This document shows positions 17,798-26,101 of a DNA stretch of 43,793 bases, piece by piece (the first letter of the stretch is position 1; the number at the start of each line of letters is the position of its first letter). The stretch covers positions 1-43,793 of the forward strand of contig NZ_PISD01000063.1 in NCBI RefSeq assembly GCF_002835735.1, read 5' to 3'. The stretch comes from Cytobacillus horneckiae. GTDB lineage: Bacteria > Bacillota > Bacilli > Bacillales > Cytobacillaceae. The notes below the pieces were generated by a model. That model was given only the letters and a program-made list of their open reading frames with translations, was not told the origin of the DNA and ran no database searches. A program made the position numbers and the translations under genes.

Positions 17798-17817
17798 ATT
17801 ATAGGTTTATTATAAGA

Positions 17818-18018
17818 TTAAAGTTTATTTACGTTAGCAGCTTGTGGTCCACGAGCACCTTCAACAACTTCGAAAGTAACTTCTTGGCCTTCTTCTAGAG
17901 TTTTGAATCCTTCAATTTGGATTGCAGAGTAATGTACGAATACATCGTTTCCATCTTCAGCTTCAATAAAACCGAAACCTTTTTCTGCGTTAAACCATTT
18001 TACTTTACCGTTTTTCAT
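17818..18018 (-). CDS. Cold-shock protein, CspB/CspA type
   Basis: A 66-residue OB-fold nucleic-acid chaperone. RNP-1 (KGFGFIE) and RNP-2 (DVFVHYSAI) are intact, as is the KWFNAEKG start. It binds single-stranded RNA and DNA and melts secondary structure at low temperature. Length and sequence are typical of Bacillus CspB/CspD, but the exact paralogue cannot be chosen. The RBS is AGGAGGA. It has a promoter about 170 bases upstream and a strong terminator. Confidence 0.97.
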   Translation of the reverse strand: MKNGKVKWFNAEKGFGFIEAEDGNDVFVHYSAIQIEGFKTLEEGQEVTFEVVEGARGPQAANVNKL

Positions 18019-18161
18019 AAACTAAAAATCCTCCTATTGGCTTTATAATCAAGCCATGTGTAATTCACCATTTACAATCATTATGCTAAACAAAATATTA
18101 CTCATCCAAACTCTAGGAAAAGCTGTAGAAAAGTATAACTTAATGTGTAACGGTTAATTTT

Positions 18162-18190
18162 AATTTAGCATCATAACTATTCTCTGTCAA
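18162..18190 (-). promoter_or_regulatory. Candidate sigma-A promoter of the cold-shock gene
   Basis: Reading leftward: TTGACA (18190-18185), a 17-bp spacer, then TAAATT (18167-18162). The transcript would carry a leader of about 140 nt, the length expected for cold-shock mRNAs whose 5' UTR refolds with temperature. Confidence 0.6.
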
Positions 18191-18219
18191 CAAATTCACT
18201 TAATAACAATTCCATTTTC

Positions 18220-18357
18220 TTACTCTTTCAAACGTTCAGGCAGACTTTGGATCGATTGAACAACGACATCGAGCTTGGTTTCAATCCTATAGAGGAGGAA
18301 TAAAGTCACTACTATAGGAAAACCAACTTCTCCAATGATTTTTACGATTTCATTCAT
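18220..18357 (-). CDS. YvrJ family protein
   Basis: A 45-residue protein of the YvrJ family. It has a short amphipathic start (MNEIVKIIGEVGFP), a hydrophobic helix (IVVTLFLLYRIE), and a helical tail ending in LPERLKE. GAGGGAAG precedes the ATG. The function is unknown. It lies downstream of DUF2922 and DUF1659 genes on the same strand, an association often seen in Bacillus. Confidence 0.8.
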   Translation of the reverse strand: MNEIVKIIGEVGFPIVVTLFLLYRIETKLDVVVQSIQSLPERLKE

Positions 18358-18422
18358 CTTCCCTCACTCCATTCTCCAAATGCGAGCAGAGCCGGCACTA
18401 AAATGCTACCGGCCCCAAACAA

Positions 18423-18641
18423 TTACATTAAATCATAATCTGTCACATTTCTTTCTACTAGTTTAGCTCCCTTAATTGAAGTAAGCGAACCGCTCTTAGA
18501 TGCTACTGCATTTGCAGCAACTATTTCCTGCATCGCTGTCTTTAATTTCTCTAGCTCGACTGGCTCTTTAGGATTTTCAATTGAGATTCTAGTGATTCCC
18601 TCTTCTTCATTAACAAAGCTAAGTTCTAATGTTTTTGCCAT
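18423..18641 (-). CDS. DUF2922 family protein
   Basis: A 72-residue protein matching DUF2922: MAKTLELSFVNEEEG at the start, a central PKEPVELEKLKTAMQEI, and the ending GAKLVERNVTDYDL. The start at 18641 is fixed by GGAGGAG. A longer frame upstream overlaps the DUF1659 gene and is not needed. Function unknown. It sits between DUF1659 (upstream) and YvrJ (downstream). Confidence 0.85.
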   Translation of the reverse strand: MAKTLELSFVNEEEGITRISIENPKEPVELEKLKTAMQEIVAANAVASKSGSLTSIKGAKLVERNVTDYDLM

Positions 18642-18672
18642 ATTTTCTCCTCCTCCATTCGAGTTGATTGAC

Positions 18673-18891
18673 TCAATTGATGATCCTATAGCGATCATCC
18701 CGCTGGACAGAAACGAGTGGATTTGCACTTAAAGTATCAATTGCGTTTGAAAATTGATAAAGCTGTTCACTCGTTGCATTGTTATTAATGTTTGCAAAAG
18801 TTTTTGACTTAAACAAAGGTTCTCCATTCTCTTTCATCCCCGTTTCAAACGTTAACCTTAGCTTGGACTCTATCAAAATAGCTTGGGCCAA
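18673..18891 (-). CDS. DUF1659 family protein
   Basis: A 72-residue protein matching DUF1659 (AQAILIESKLRLTFETG at the start, KSKTFANINNNATSEQLY in the middle). I choose the TTG at 18891 because GGAGG lies eight bases before it. A GTG three codons earlier touches that RBS. Function unknown. First of three small genes (DUF1659, DUF2922, YvrJ). Confidence 0.85.
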   Translation of the reverse strand: MAQAILIESKLRLTFETGMKENGEPLFKSKTFANINNNATSEQLYQFSNAIDTLSANPLVSVQRDDRYRIIN

Positions 18892-19059
18892 TGTATTCAC
18901 CTCCTTTCATTTTCTATATACATTTTTCTTAGTTTAAAAGACAGCAAGAATGTTTTTTCCTATCATTTTTTTATTAATACTTTTTAATAGGAAAAGCGAA
19001 CAAGCATTATTCTGAAAATACCATAAGATATAGTACAGCCGGAAAAAGGAGGTGGTGAT

Positions 19060-19329
19060 ATGGACTTGATGCAATATTTGAACCAAAATTATCTTGTATT
19101 AATACCGGCTCTTTGGCTCATTGGACACGCGCTGAAACAGACGCCTGTCATACCTGATTGGACTATTATTTGGATTTTATTTATCGTATCCATCGGCATC
19201 GGGAGCATTGAATATGGCTTTTCTATCGACGCAATAACAAATGGAATCATCGCTGCTGGGATTTCAGTTTTTGGACATCAAGTTTTCAAGCAAACAAAGG
19301 AGGGGATGGTGATTAAGAAAAAGAAATAG
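19060..19329 (+). CDS. Holin-like small membrane protein (Hol44-type)
   Basis: An 89-residue protein with three hydrophobic segments (about residues 12-25, 32-50 and 58-75) and a lysine-rich tail (VIKKKK), resembling the phage holin family Hol44. Holins form membrane lesions or serve as accessory lysis proteins. The RBS is AAAGGAGGTGG. No endolysin or other phage gene is nearby. It diverges from the DUF1659/DUF2922/YvrJ genes and may belong functionally with them. Confidence 0.7.
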   Translation: MDLMQYLNQNYLVLIPALWLIGHALKQTPVIPDWTIIWILFIVSIGIGSIEYGFSIDAITNGIIAAGISVFGHQVFKQTKEGMVIKKKK

Positions 19330-19374
19330 CCAGGGGCGTCTGTTAAGGAGGTATCGTGTACGTGAGGTCAAAAG

Positions 19375-19410
19375 CTGTCAGTAAGTCCGCTTACTGGCAG
19401 TTTTTTTTTT
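19375..19410 (+). terminator. Terminator of the holin-like gene
   Basis: An 11-bp stem CTGTCAGTAAG / CTTACTGGCAG with one G-U pair, a 4-nt loop and a run of ten T. Confidence 0.92.
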
Positions 19411-19746
19411 GGCGCTGTAAATGTTAATTTTTGCACGCTGATGGTTGGTGCGGTAGGAGAGGAAAATAACAGCGAGTGGAGTCTTTTATAAATTATCCAT
19501 ATAAGTAAAAAAAGACCACCAGCATGAAGCCGGTGATCAAAAGTAGATTAAAAAATCAAATAGGGAGGAGATCTTACACAATTATATTATGCCGATAAAG
19601 CTTGTTTGTTTGGACAAACATCCCTCGGCTTTTTCATTATTTTTCAAGAAAAATGATTGAGATTATATCAGCTCTTTCTGCTCGATGGTTGCCCCCTATT
19701 TTGCTACACATTTTGCCACTTTCTTATTAAATGGATAAGGGATGAT
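19411..19746. other. Spacer with a second terminator-like hairpin
   Basis: No gene. A weak hairpin lies at about 19513-19540 (ACCACCAGC / GCCGGTGAT). A better one at 19591-19634 has outer arms GCCGA / TCGGC and inner arms TGTTTG / CAAACA, followed by TTTTT. The latter looks like an orphan rightward terminator. Confidence 0.5.
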
Positions 19747-19916
19747 TTAATCCTCATGCCATTCATCATTGGAAATTAAGGAAGCGATCGCATATGCTGC
19801 CGCAATTTTCATTTCCCGATTTATTTCCTTTGCCCTGACATGTAATGCCCCGTGAAAAATACTGGAAAGGCAAGGACATTATTAACCTGATTTGGAAAAT
19901 CAGATTGACCTGTTAC
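19747..19916 (-). pseudogene. 3' remnant of a malic enzyme gene
   Basis: Minus-strand translation gives the conserved end of NAD(P)-dependent malic enzyme: [17 protein letters not shown], then after loss of one G the frame continues as IFHGALHVRAKEINREMKIA and AAAYAIASLI to a stop. The family block is [24 protein letters not shown]-like, so a single-base deletion explains the break. Nothing upstream of about 19916 matches, and only the last ~55 codons of a ~400-codon gene remain. It abuts the catabolic cluster that ends at 20014. Confidence 0.75.
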
Positions 19917-20013
19917 ACATTGACTAAATTTCTAAATTAACTAATAAAAATAAAGTCCTTCTTAATTTCAGAAAGGCCATAAAGTCAATTTATTAATGGT
20001 AGGTAAATTAATA

Positions 20014-20982
20014 TTACTCATATTTCTCTAATAGCTCGATAATCACTTTAAATGTAGACGTCGTATCCATATATGCGTAACGGCCTTTTCCATTATAAAA
20101 GTTCCCTCTTTGGATAACAGGATAGCCCATCCTCTCAAAAAGTTGAACTTTTTCATCCATATCTTTCACAACGAAAGATATATGATGAACTCCTTCACCG
20201 CAAGTTTCTAAGTGTGTTTTCCATGTGCTTGGCGCTTTACCAGGCTCTATTAATTCAATTTCAAGGAACGGTGTTTTAATAAACATATATTTAGAATCTG
20301 CATCCGTTGGCTCACCATTGTAAATTACTTGTGTAATATTACTGCCACCTGAATGAATAACAGCTGGTTTCTCAACACCTAAAAGCGTACAATACGCGTC
20401 AGCTGCTGCTTCTAGGTCTTTCACAACTAGCGCTAATTGTTCCACTTTGTTTGTACCTAATAGCGGCGCATCCCAAGGTTCATCACTCGGCTTTGTATCT
20501 CTCGGCTCTGCACTTTCCAATAGCTCAATTAACGTTTTTAATTGTTTAGAAGTATCCACGTAAATATATCGGCCATCACTAGAAGTGAACTCTCCGCTTT
20601 GCAATAACGGATAGCCTTTATCCTCTAATGGAGGCAGATAATTATTGATTTTATCTACATCAAAAGCTATATGGTGTACTCCTTCGCCAATATGATCAAG
20701 AAACTCTCTCATCGTCCCTGGGTCTTCATTAGGTTCAATCAATTCAAACTGAATAGTTGGCGTATTTAAAAAAGCCAATTTACTTCTAGAAGCTGTCGTT
20801 TTTCCTCTGAACACCACTTTTGAAATTTCTTGCTCACCAGTGAGGAACCAGCCTGGGTTAGGGATGCCTAGTAGCTTTGAAAAATCTTCTGTCGCTTTTT
20901 CTATATCTCTCACCACAAATGCAAGCTGGTTCACTTCATTATTCCCTAACAATGGTTTCAGACCTTTTGTTTGTGCTGTCAT
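20014..20982 (-). CDS. Two-domain VOC (glyoxalase-like) protein
   Basis: A 322-residue protein made of two vicinal-oxygen-chelate domains in tandem (about 12-157 and 172-320). Each keeps a possible metal set like glyoxalase I: Q19, E80, H104, E153 and Q182, E243, H267, E316. The set is Q/E/H/E rather than the H/H/E of extradiol dioxygenases, so I expect an isomerase, epimerase or lyase rather than a ring-cleaving enzyme. The start at 20982 follows AGAGGGGAAAT. An ATG 11 codons earlier overlaps the stop of the preceding dehydrogenase gene. It is the last gene of the aromatic cluster. Confidence 0.75.
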   Translation of the reverse strand: MTAQTKGLKPLLGNNEVNQLAFVVRDIEKATEDFSKLLGIPNPGWFLTGEQEISKVVFRGKTTASRSKLAFLNTPTIQFELIEPNEDPGTMREFLDHIGEGVHHIAFDVDKINNYLPPLEDKGYPLLQSGEFTSSDGRYIYVDTSKQLKTLIELLESAEPRDTKPSDEPWDAPLLGTNKVEQLALVVKDLEAAADAYCTLLGVEKPAVIHSGGSNITQVIYNGEPTDADSKYMFIKTPFLEIELIEPGKAPSTWKTHLETCGEGVHHISFVVKDMDEKVQLFERMGYPVIQRGNFYNGKGRYAYMDTTSTFKVIIELLEKYE

Positions 20983-21011
20983 TTTATTTCCCCTCTGCAC
21001 GTAATATTTCA

Positions 21012-21797
21012 TCATCCCAAGCCTCGAACTGCTAAACCGCCGTCACTCGAGATAACCTCGCCCGTAATGGCACGGGATTTCTTTGATGCTAGCAATAGAT
21101 AGGGACCAACATGATCCTCAGAATCCATTGCAATCTGCAGCGGGTTTCTCCTTTTAATGCTTTTAGCCTTTGTTTCATTATCTATTTCTTTTACAAAGGA
21201 TTTCAGAGGAGGAATGACATTCAACGCTGTTAAAGTTCCGCCTGGCGCCACTGCATTTACTCTGATTTCTGGAGCAACTTCAAATGCAAGCTGCTTCATT
21301 AAACCGATTTGTGCATGCTTGCTTGCGGTATACCATACTCCTCCGCCATCAGGATAAAATCCGGCACCTGATACGGTGAAAATCATATTTCCAGCTGTTT
21401 TTCTCAGCTCTGGTAAACTTGCTTTTGCTCCGTTAAAATAACCTTTTACATTGATATTCATTAAAATATCGTAAGCATCTGACATCGCTTCGGATGTTAC
21501 ATTTTCAAATTTTGCAAAACCATCAAATACTCCTGCATTCGCAATGAAAACATCTAATTTACCATAGGCATCCACTGCCTTTCGCACGGCCTTTGCATGA
21601 TCTTCATAGACAGTGACATCTCCCTCAATACATTGAACTTGATTTCCTAATAATGATTTTATTTCTTCAAGTCCTTTAGCGGATTTGTCAAGTATTGTAA
21701 TGTTAGCTCCTTCACGTGCGAATGCCTGTGCAACCGCACTTCCAATTCCTGAAGCTCCGCCAGTTATATATATAGAATGATTCGCAAATTCAGCCAT
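21012..21797 (-). CDS. cis-dihydrodiol dehydrogenase, BphB/HcaB-like
   Basis: A 261-residue SDR that oxidises the cis-dihydrodiol made by a ring dioxygenase back to an aromatic catechol with NAD. The Rossmann motif is TGGASGIG (residues 12-19), with catalytic S143, Y156 and K160. The family-specific block AGFYPDGGGVWYTASK and the ending DGGLAVRGLG match the BphB/TodD/HcaB group. It directly follows the dioxygenase beta gene and overlaps or nearly touches the VOC gene. This context makes the role convincing; the substrate is open. Confidence 0.88.
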   Translation of the reverse strand: MAEFANHSIYITGGASGIGSAVAQAFAREGANITILDKSAKGLEEIKSLLGNQVQCIEGDVTVYEDHAKAVRKAVDAYGKLDVFIANAGVFDGFAKFENVTSEAMSDAYDILMNINVKGYFNGAKASLPELRKTAGNMIFTVSGAGFYPDGGGVWYTASKHAQIGLMKQLAFEVAPEIRVNAVAPGGTLTALNVIPPLKSFVKEIDNETKAKSIKRRNPLQIAMDSEDHVGPYLLLASKKSRAITGEVISSDGGLAVRGLG

Positions 21798-21824
21798 TCT
21801 AGATGCTCCCCCTCTGCTGTTTTA

Positions 21825-22346
21825 TTAAACAAAGATAGCTAGATTTCTCGTATTAATCGTCGTTTGATCAACAATAAATACACGCTTAGATAGCTTCCAC
21901 GCACCATTCTCGTATATAAATTCATCTCTTCTCTCACCGGAGATGATATCATGATGAATATCTGTGCTGCGGCTGCGATATAGAAGCAAATAACTATTTA
22001 CTGATGCCTTATGTTCTGGGACATATGTTTCCAGCTTCACATTACTCACAAATCGGCGCGTTCTTGAAGGAGGAATTTCTGCCCAAGCATAATCCGTTTT
22101 TAAACGATCGACACGGAGCTTTAACAAGGCAATATCATCATCAAAGCAAAACATATCTTCTGCATAGTCAGGCCTTTCTGTACCTTCCTTATTTACCCGT
22201 ACTGGCATTTGATAACTTAAGCTTTTATGCATCAGGTTGAACCATGCATCAAAATCAATATCATCAAGCAGCTGTGCCTCTTTATAGAGCCATTGCTCAA
22301 ATTCATAGTTTGCTAGCATTTTCTCCACTGTCAAAATAAACACCAT
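21825..22346 (-). CDS. Aromatic-ring-hydroxylating dioxygenase beta subunit
   Basis: A 173-residue small subunit of a Rieske oxygenase with the SnoaL-like cone fold. Family blocks are EFEQWLYKEAQLLDD near the start, PPSRTRRFVSNV in the middle, and the C-terminal KLSKRVFIVDQTTINTRNLAIFV. It is structural and forms the alpha3beta3 mushroom with the neighbouring alpha subunit. The start is uncertain: the ATG at 22346 touches the AGAGG, while a TTG at 22334 (MTVEKML...) has better spacing. A 37-base gap separates it from the alpha gene. Confidence 0.9.
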   Translation of the reverse strand: MVFILTVEKMLANYEFEQWLYKEAQLLDDIDFDAWFNLMHKSLSYQMPVRVNKEGTERPDYAEDMFCFDDDIALLKLRVDRLKTDYAWAEIPPSRTRRFVSNVKLETYVPEHKASVNSYLLLYRSRSTDIHHDIISGERRDEFIYENGAWKLSKRVFIVDQTTINTRNLAIFV

Positions 22347-22383
22347 CCTCTAATAGAATTCCAAATAGTTAATGAGCTTCAGG

Positions 22384-23685
22384 TTAACTATTCATCAGTT
22401 CTAACCAATATTTATAAAAATTTCGTTGATTGGCTTCCGAAAACTTATCATCATAGGCAACACCAGGACCGATAAAATCAACAGGTTCACGATGCATACC
22501 CATTGTGTAATTATAAGTAAGCTGTTTCATTACAGGCATTGGCCCCTTTGCCGCAGCAGTAATGTCCGTAAATACTTCGGTATCATCTTGTTCAAAAATA
22601 CCGGATGGGCTGAAGGTTAGAACAAAGGATTCACGAGAGCGTCTTTTCCAATCTTCTGATGCATTTTTTTCTACTAAGAACCATGCAATCACTTCCATTT
22701 TATCGTGATCAATTGGACGCCATAATCGAACAGTCGTATTTGATATGAGCTGTCCTTTCACTTTCGTATGTGAAATTAGAAATGATAAATGAGGGAAAAT
22801 GTTTCCGATCATATTTTTCAAGGTTGAAAGCACTTCAAATTGTTCTTCTGTTAAGTTTGCTTTATATTCATCTATCAGCTCTTCAGGAAAAGCAAAGTCT
22901 GGATTTGGCGTGCCTAAATTTAAACCATGGCCATGATCTGAATGAATTTGATAGCCCATTTTAGAATACGTTGCACTCGGAACCATTCCTAATTTAGCAA
23001 TAGATCCATGAGTAACCATTGTATGATAGGAATCTCCTACAAAGTTATCTGCACCAATTTTCCAGTTTGAGTGGATTACGAATCTTTGCGGCACCCCGAT
23101 AACTTCCATCTCTGCTCTGCCAACTAAAATATCAAGATACCATTTAAAATCGCCAAGAAAGTCATCCAGCGGCTCAGCTTCTTCATTCCAAGTACCGAAT
23201 AACAAACCTTTGTAAGACTCAATACGCACTTCTGTCAGCCCCATAGTGGACTTATCCAGCTCTTCGCCATAAATACTTTTTTGAAGCGGCACACCAATAA
23301 GGTCACCATTGTTCTTAAAGTTAAAGCCATGGTATGGACATACGAAAGCTGATTTATTCCCTTTATCTGCGCGACATAGCTTCATTCCGCGGTGCGTACA
23401 CATATTATAGAATGCGCGAATGCTCATATCAGCATTACGGGAAACAATGATAGAATAACCTGCTAAATCTCTTAGCATATAATCGTTTTTATTGGGAATT
23501 TCTGTTTCATGACCAATAAAAATCCAGGTTTTCATAAATACTTTCCTATGTTCTAGATCATAGATTTTCGGGTCTGCTATGACAAAAGCAGGAATAGAGC
23601 CTTCATCAGGCTTAACCGTTTCATTTAAATGTTCAATTAGCTCGGATTTTGTCATATCTTCAATATCTTTTACCGTTTTAAGCAT
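22384..23685 (-). CDS. Rieske aromatic-ring-hydroxylating dioxygenase alpha subunit
   Basis: The 433-residue catalytic subunit. The Rieske [2Fe-2S] ligands are C96, H98, C116 and H119 (CTHRG and CPYHG). The mononuclear iron site is H221 and H226 plus an Asp in EQDD (367/368), with the bridging D218 in DNFVGDSYHTMVTH. The enzyme inserts O2 into an aromatic ring to give a cis-dihydrodiol. It needs electrons from a reductase and usually a ferredoxin, but neither is encoded in this cluster. The RBS is AAGGGGGAAG. It is followed closely by the beta gene and the dihydrodiol dehydrogenase gene. Confidence 0.95.
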   Translation of the reverse strand: MLKTVKDIEDMTKSELIEHLNETVKPDEGSIPAFVIADPKIYDLEHRKVFMKTWIFIGHETEIPNKNDYMLRDLAGYSIIVSRNADMSIRAFYNMCTHRGMKLCRADKGNKSAFVCPYHGFNFKNNGDLIGVPLQKSIYGEELDKSTMGLTEVRIESYKGLLFGTWNEEAEPLDDFLGDFKWYLDILVGRAEMEVIGVPQRFVIHSNWKIGADNFVGDSYHTMVTHGSIAKLGMVPSATYSKMGYQIHSDHGHGLNLGTPNPDFAFPEELIDEYKANLTEEQFEVLSTLKNMIGNIFPHLSFLISHTKVKGQLISNTTVRLWRPIDHDKMEVIAWFLVEKNASEDWKRRSRESFVLTFSPSGIFEQDDTEVFTDITAAAKGPMPVMKQLTYNYTMGMHREPVDFIGPGVAYDDKFSEANQRNFYKYWLELMNS

Positions 23686-23796
23686 CTTAACTTCCCCCTT
23701 ATTCTATATGCTGCTCGGTTTGCTAAAAGCGAACGAAAGCAGCGGCGAATTTGCTCCTAGCGACCGCAGCTTGACAGACTAAAATGAATGATTTTT
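23686..23796 (-). other. Spacer with locally raised GC
   Basis: A 111-base gap inside an otherwise tight operon. It holds a GC-rich patch (GCAGCGGCGAA and GCGACCGCAGC) that could fold imperfectly. No promoter was clear. It may be an RNA processing or stability element ahead of the dioxygenase genes. Confidence 0.3.
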
Positions 23797-24579
23797 TTAT
23801 CCAACTCGTATCCATTCATCTTTGTTTTTCAAAGTTGCCAGCACGCTTAAAGCAGCCAAATAGCTTGTCTTTGGATTACTCGGCATCGGGTCATTTTCGA
23901 TTGTAAGAGTTAGCCTCCCAAACGCGCCAAATGCATCGATTGCGTGACTGTTTTTCTTCACATCGGGGTCAGATATAATCTTTACGTTTGTTTTCTCCGG
24001 TCCCAAGCCTGCTAAAGATAGAATAATCGATACATTAATGTTTTTAGGATATAATTTAATCGCTTCAGAAGCAGATCCTTCAAAAATAACCGCCCTTACA
24101 TCTTTTGGTGCATTTTCTAAAGCATGCGGAGGTTTCGTTGTAGTGATTGATACTGCTTCCAGTTCACCATTTGATTTAGCAGCTTTTAAAATATCCAGCC
24201 CTCCAACTGCTCCCGATGGCAAATGTATTTTTGTACCATTGGCTTGACAAATACTCATTAATTCATTGTAAAAATGACTATCCGCCAATGCTCCGACACT
24301 GCTCAAAATTAAGTCCTTTCCGCTTGCAAGGATCTGTGCTGCAGATTGCTCTACAACCTGAACGGTGGCTGCTTCTACTATTGCTTCTACATCTGACTGA
24401 ATGATTGACTCTATAGACTCGTGGTTTATTACTTGATAAACATCAGCCAATCTCTGTGCTGTTTTTTGATTTCGGGAAAACATCCCAGAAATTGTTGTAT
24501 TAGGAATCATCTGTTTACCATTCACTGATTGGAGCAGGAATTGACCGATATTACCGCCCCCAATTAACCCTAGCTTCAT
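23797..24579 (-). CDS. L-aspartate dehydrogenase family protein
   Basis: A 260-residue NAD(P)-dependent dehydrogenase of the AspDH/NadX family. It has a Rossmann motif GGGNIG (7-12), the family blocks PSGAVGGLDIL (121-131), TTKPP and YPKNINVSIILSLAG, and the conserved active-site H212 in NSHAIDAFGAFG. AspDH interconverts aspartate and iminoaspartate/oxaloacetate. Inside an aromatic operon, between an aldehyde dehydrogenase (15-base gap) and a ring dioxygenase, its role is unclear. It may act on an amino or imino acid intermediate or on another keto acid. Confidence 0.85.
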   Translation of the reverse strand: MKLGLIGGGNIGQFLLQSVNGKQMIPNTTISGMFSRNQKTAQRLADVYQVINHESIESIIQSDVEAIVEAATVQVVEQSAAQILASGKDLILSSVGALADSHFYNELMSICQANGTKIHLPSGAVGGLDILKAAKSNGELEAVSITTTKPPHALENAPKDVRAVIFEGSASEAIKLYPKNINVSIILSLAGLGPEKTNVKIISDPDVKKNSHAIDAFGAFGRLTLTIENDPMPSNPKTSYLAALSVLATLKNKDEWIRVG

Positions 24580-24594
24580 TCCAATCCCTCTTTC

Positions 24595-26043
24595 CTAATT
24601 TGCGAAACCAAATGTATCCGCAAAAAATTCTAAGCTGCAATGTCTTGTTTCGCGAGAAATGCCACTCTCCTTTAAACCTGGAAAATCGAGGTGCAAATCC
24701 TGGAAAACGGTATGATTATTAATAAAAACAGCCCCTGCTTCCAGCTGATCAGCAAATTCAATCGCAAGCTCCTCATTTTCTGACCAAACAGATGCACGCA
24801 GCCCAAAGTTGCTGTCATTTGCAAGCTGAATGGCTTCTTCATGCGTGCTGAATTGTAGGATTGGAATAACTGGTCCAAATTGCTCTGTTTGTACAATTTC
24901 ACTATTTTGGGCAGCTCCGGTAATAATGGTCGGAGCAATGAAATAGCCGTCAGCCCAGCCTTCTGGATCAATTTGTATCCCTCCGGTTATGACTGTTGCA
25001 CCACTTTGTTCACTACGGTCAATCAGGCCTGTTACATAATCATACTGTGCTTTATTATTTAATGGCCCCATTTCAACATCCGGTTGAATGCCGTTGCCTA
25101 CACGAATATATTGGAATTTTTTGCGAAGCTTTTCTACCAATTCATCATATTTAGATTCATGCACATATACTCTCTTAACAGCTGAGCATACTTGGCCTGC
25201 TGCACGAAGGATTCCATATCTTAACTTTGTAATTAATTCATCATCCAAGTTCGCATCCTCAAGAACGATTGCAGCATCATTGCCACCAAGTTCCATATAA
25301 ATATTCTTAACATTGCTTGCGGCTGCCTTCATAATTTCTTTGCCTGTTTCAGTACTTCCTACAAACGCAATCGTGCGAATGCGTGGATCGGTGCAGAGAG
25401 CGTCTCCAATAACGCTACCCGACCCAGTAATAACATTTACTACACCTTTCGGGAAATATGAAGCAACTACTTTTAAGAAAGTCATGATTGTCAATGGACA
25501 GTTAGTTGCCGGTTTAACAACAACTGAGTTGCCTGCAAGAATTGCCGGAATAACGCGCTTAAATGTCAAAATCATCGGAGAATTCCAAGGAGAAATAATG
25601 GCTGTTACTCCTCTAGGACGTCTGCGAATCTGGACTTTTTGGCTGCCAGGTAAAATCTCAGGCTGCCACCAGTTTAATAGTTCTGCAGCCGCTTCATTCA
25701 TTATATCCACACATCTCAATAAATCTTTCTTTGCTTCAACTAGCACTTTTCCATTTTCCCTTACTAAAACAGGGACATTCTCCTCTACAATCGCTCTAAT
25801 TTCTAGAGCTGCCGCCTTCATCTTGCTCGCTCGCTCATTTATATCACTTTTTGACCATAATTTATATGCTACTTCAGCAGCAGTGATTGCATGATCAACA
25901 TCCTCTAAAGTACAAAGCGCCACTTCACCAACAACCTCAGTCACATCGGCAGGATTCATTATTTTTGAAGTTTTTTCAGCTTCAATCCATTTACCATCAA
26001 TCAAATATTTCCCTGATACATTTGGATAGGTTGATATCATCAT
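24595..26043 (-). CDS. Aldehyde dehydrogenase family protein
   Basis: A 482-residue NAD(P)-dependent aldehyde dehydrogenase. The catalytic residues are all present: N154 (SPWNSP), E251 (MELGGND) and C286 (GQVCSAVKRVYV). The oxidative substrate would be an aldehyde formed in the pathway. Its position right after the ThDP-dependent enzyme suggests it oxidises the aldehyde that such a decarboxylase would release (inference). Two adjacent ATGs are possible starts (26043, 26040) behind AAAGGAGG. Confidence 0.93.
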   Translation of the reverse strand: MMISTYPNVSGKYLIDGKWIEAEKTSKIMNPADVTEVVGEVALCTLEDVDHAITAAEVAYKLWSKSDINERASKMKAAALEIRAIVEENVPVLVRENGKVLVEAKKDLLRCVDIMNEAAAELLNWWQPEILPGSQKVQIRRRPRGVTAIISPWNSPMILTFKRVIPAILAGNSVVVKPATNCPLTIMTFLKVVASYFPKGVVNVITGSGSVIGDALCTDPRIRTIAFVGSTETGKEIMKAAASNVKNIYMELGGNDAAIVLEDANLDDELITKLRYGILRAAGQVCSAVKRVYVHESKYDELVEKLRKKFQYIRVGNGIQPDVEMGPLNNKAQYDYVTGLIDRSEQSGATVITGGIQIDPEGWADGYFIAPTIITGAAQNSEIVQTEQFGPVIPILQFSTHEEAIQLANDSNFGLRASVWSENEELAIEFADQLEAGAVFINNHTVFQDLHLDFPGLKESGISRETRHCSLEFFADTFGFAN

Positions 26044-26101
26044 TTTTCCTCCTTTACTAGCTCTAGCAACACAGAAGCTGTCACTGAAAACATTGATAGT
26101 C

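Noticed and set aside
17604..17798. 64-codon frame over the tandem repeats
   Set aside because: It is created by the 52-bp repeats, has no RBS and runs into the terminator.
19359..19430. Short GTG-initiated frame after the holin-like gene with an AAGGAGG in front
   Set aside because: It reads straight through the strong terminator hairpin and T-run; 23 codons with no family resemblance.
25313..25894. 193-codon frame antisense to the aldehyde dehydrogenase gene
   Set aside because: The real gene on the other strand has all catalytic residues; the antisense frame has no RBS or recognisable motif.
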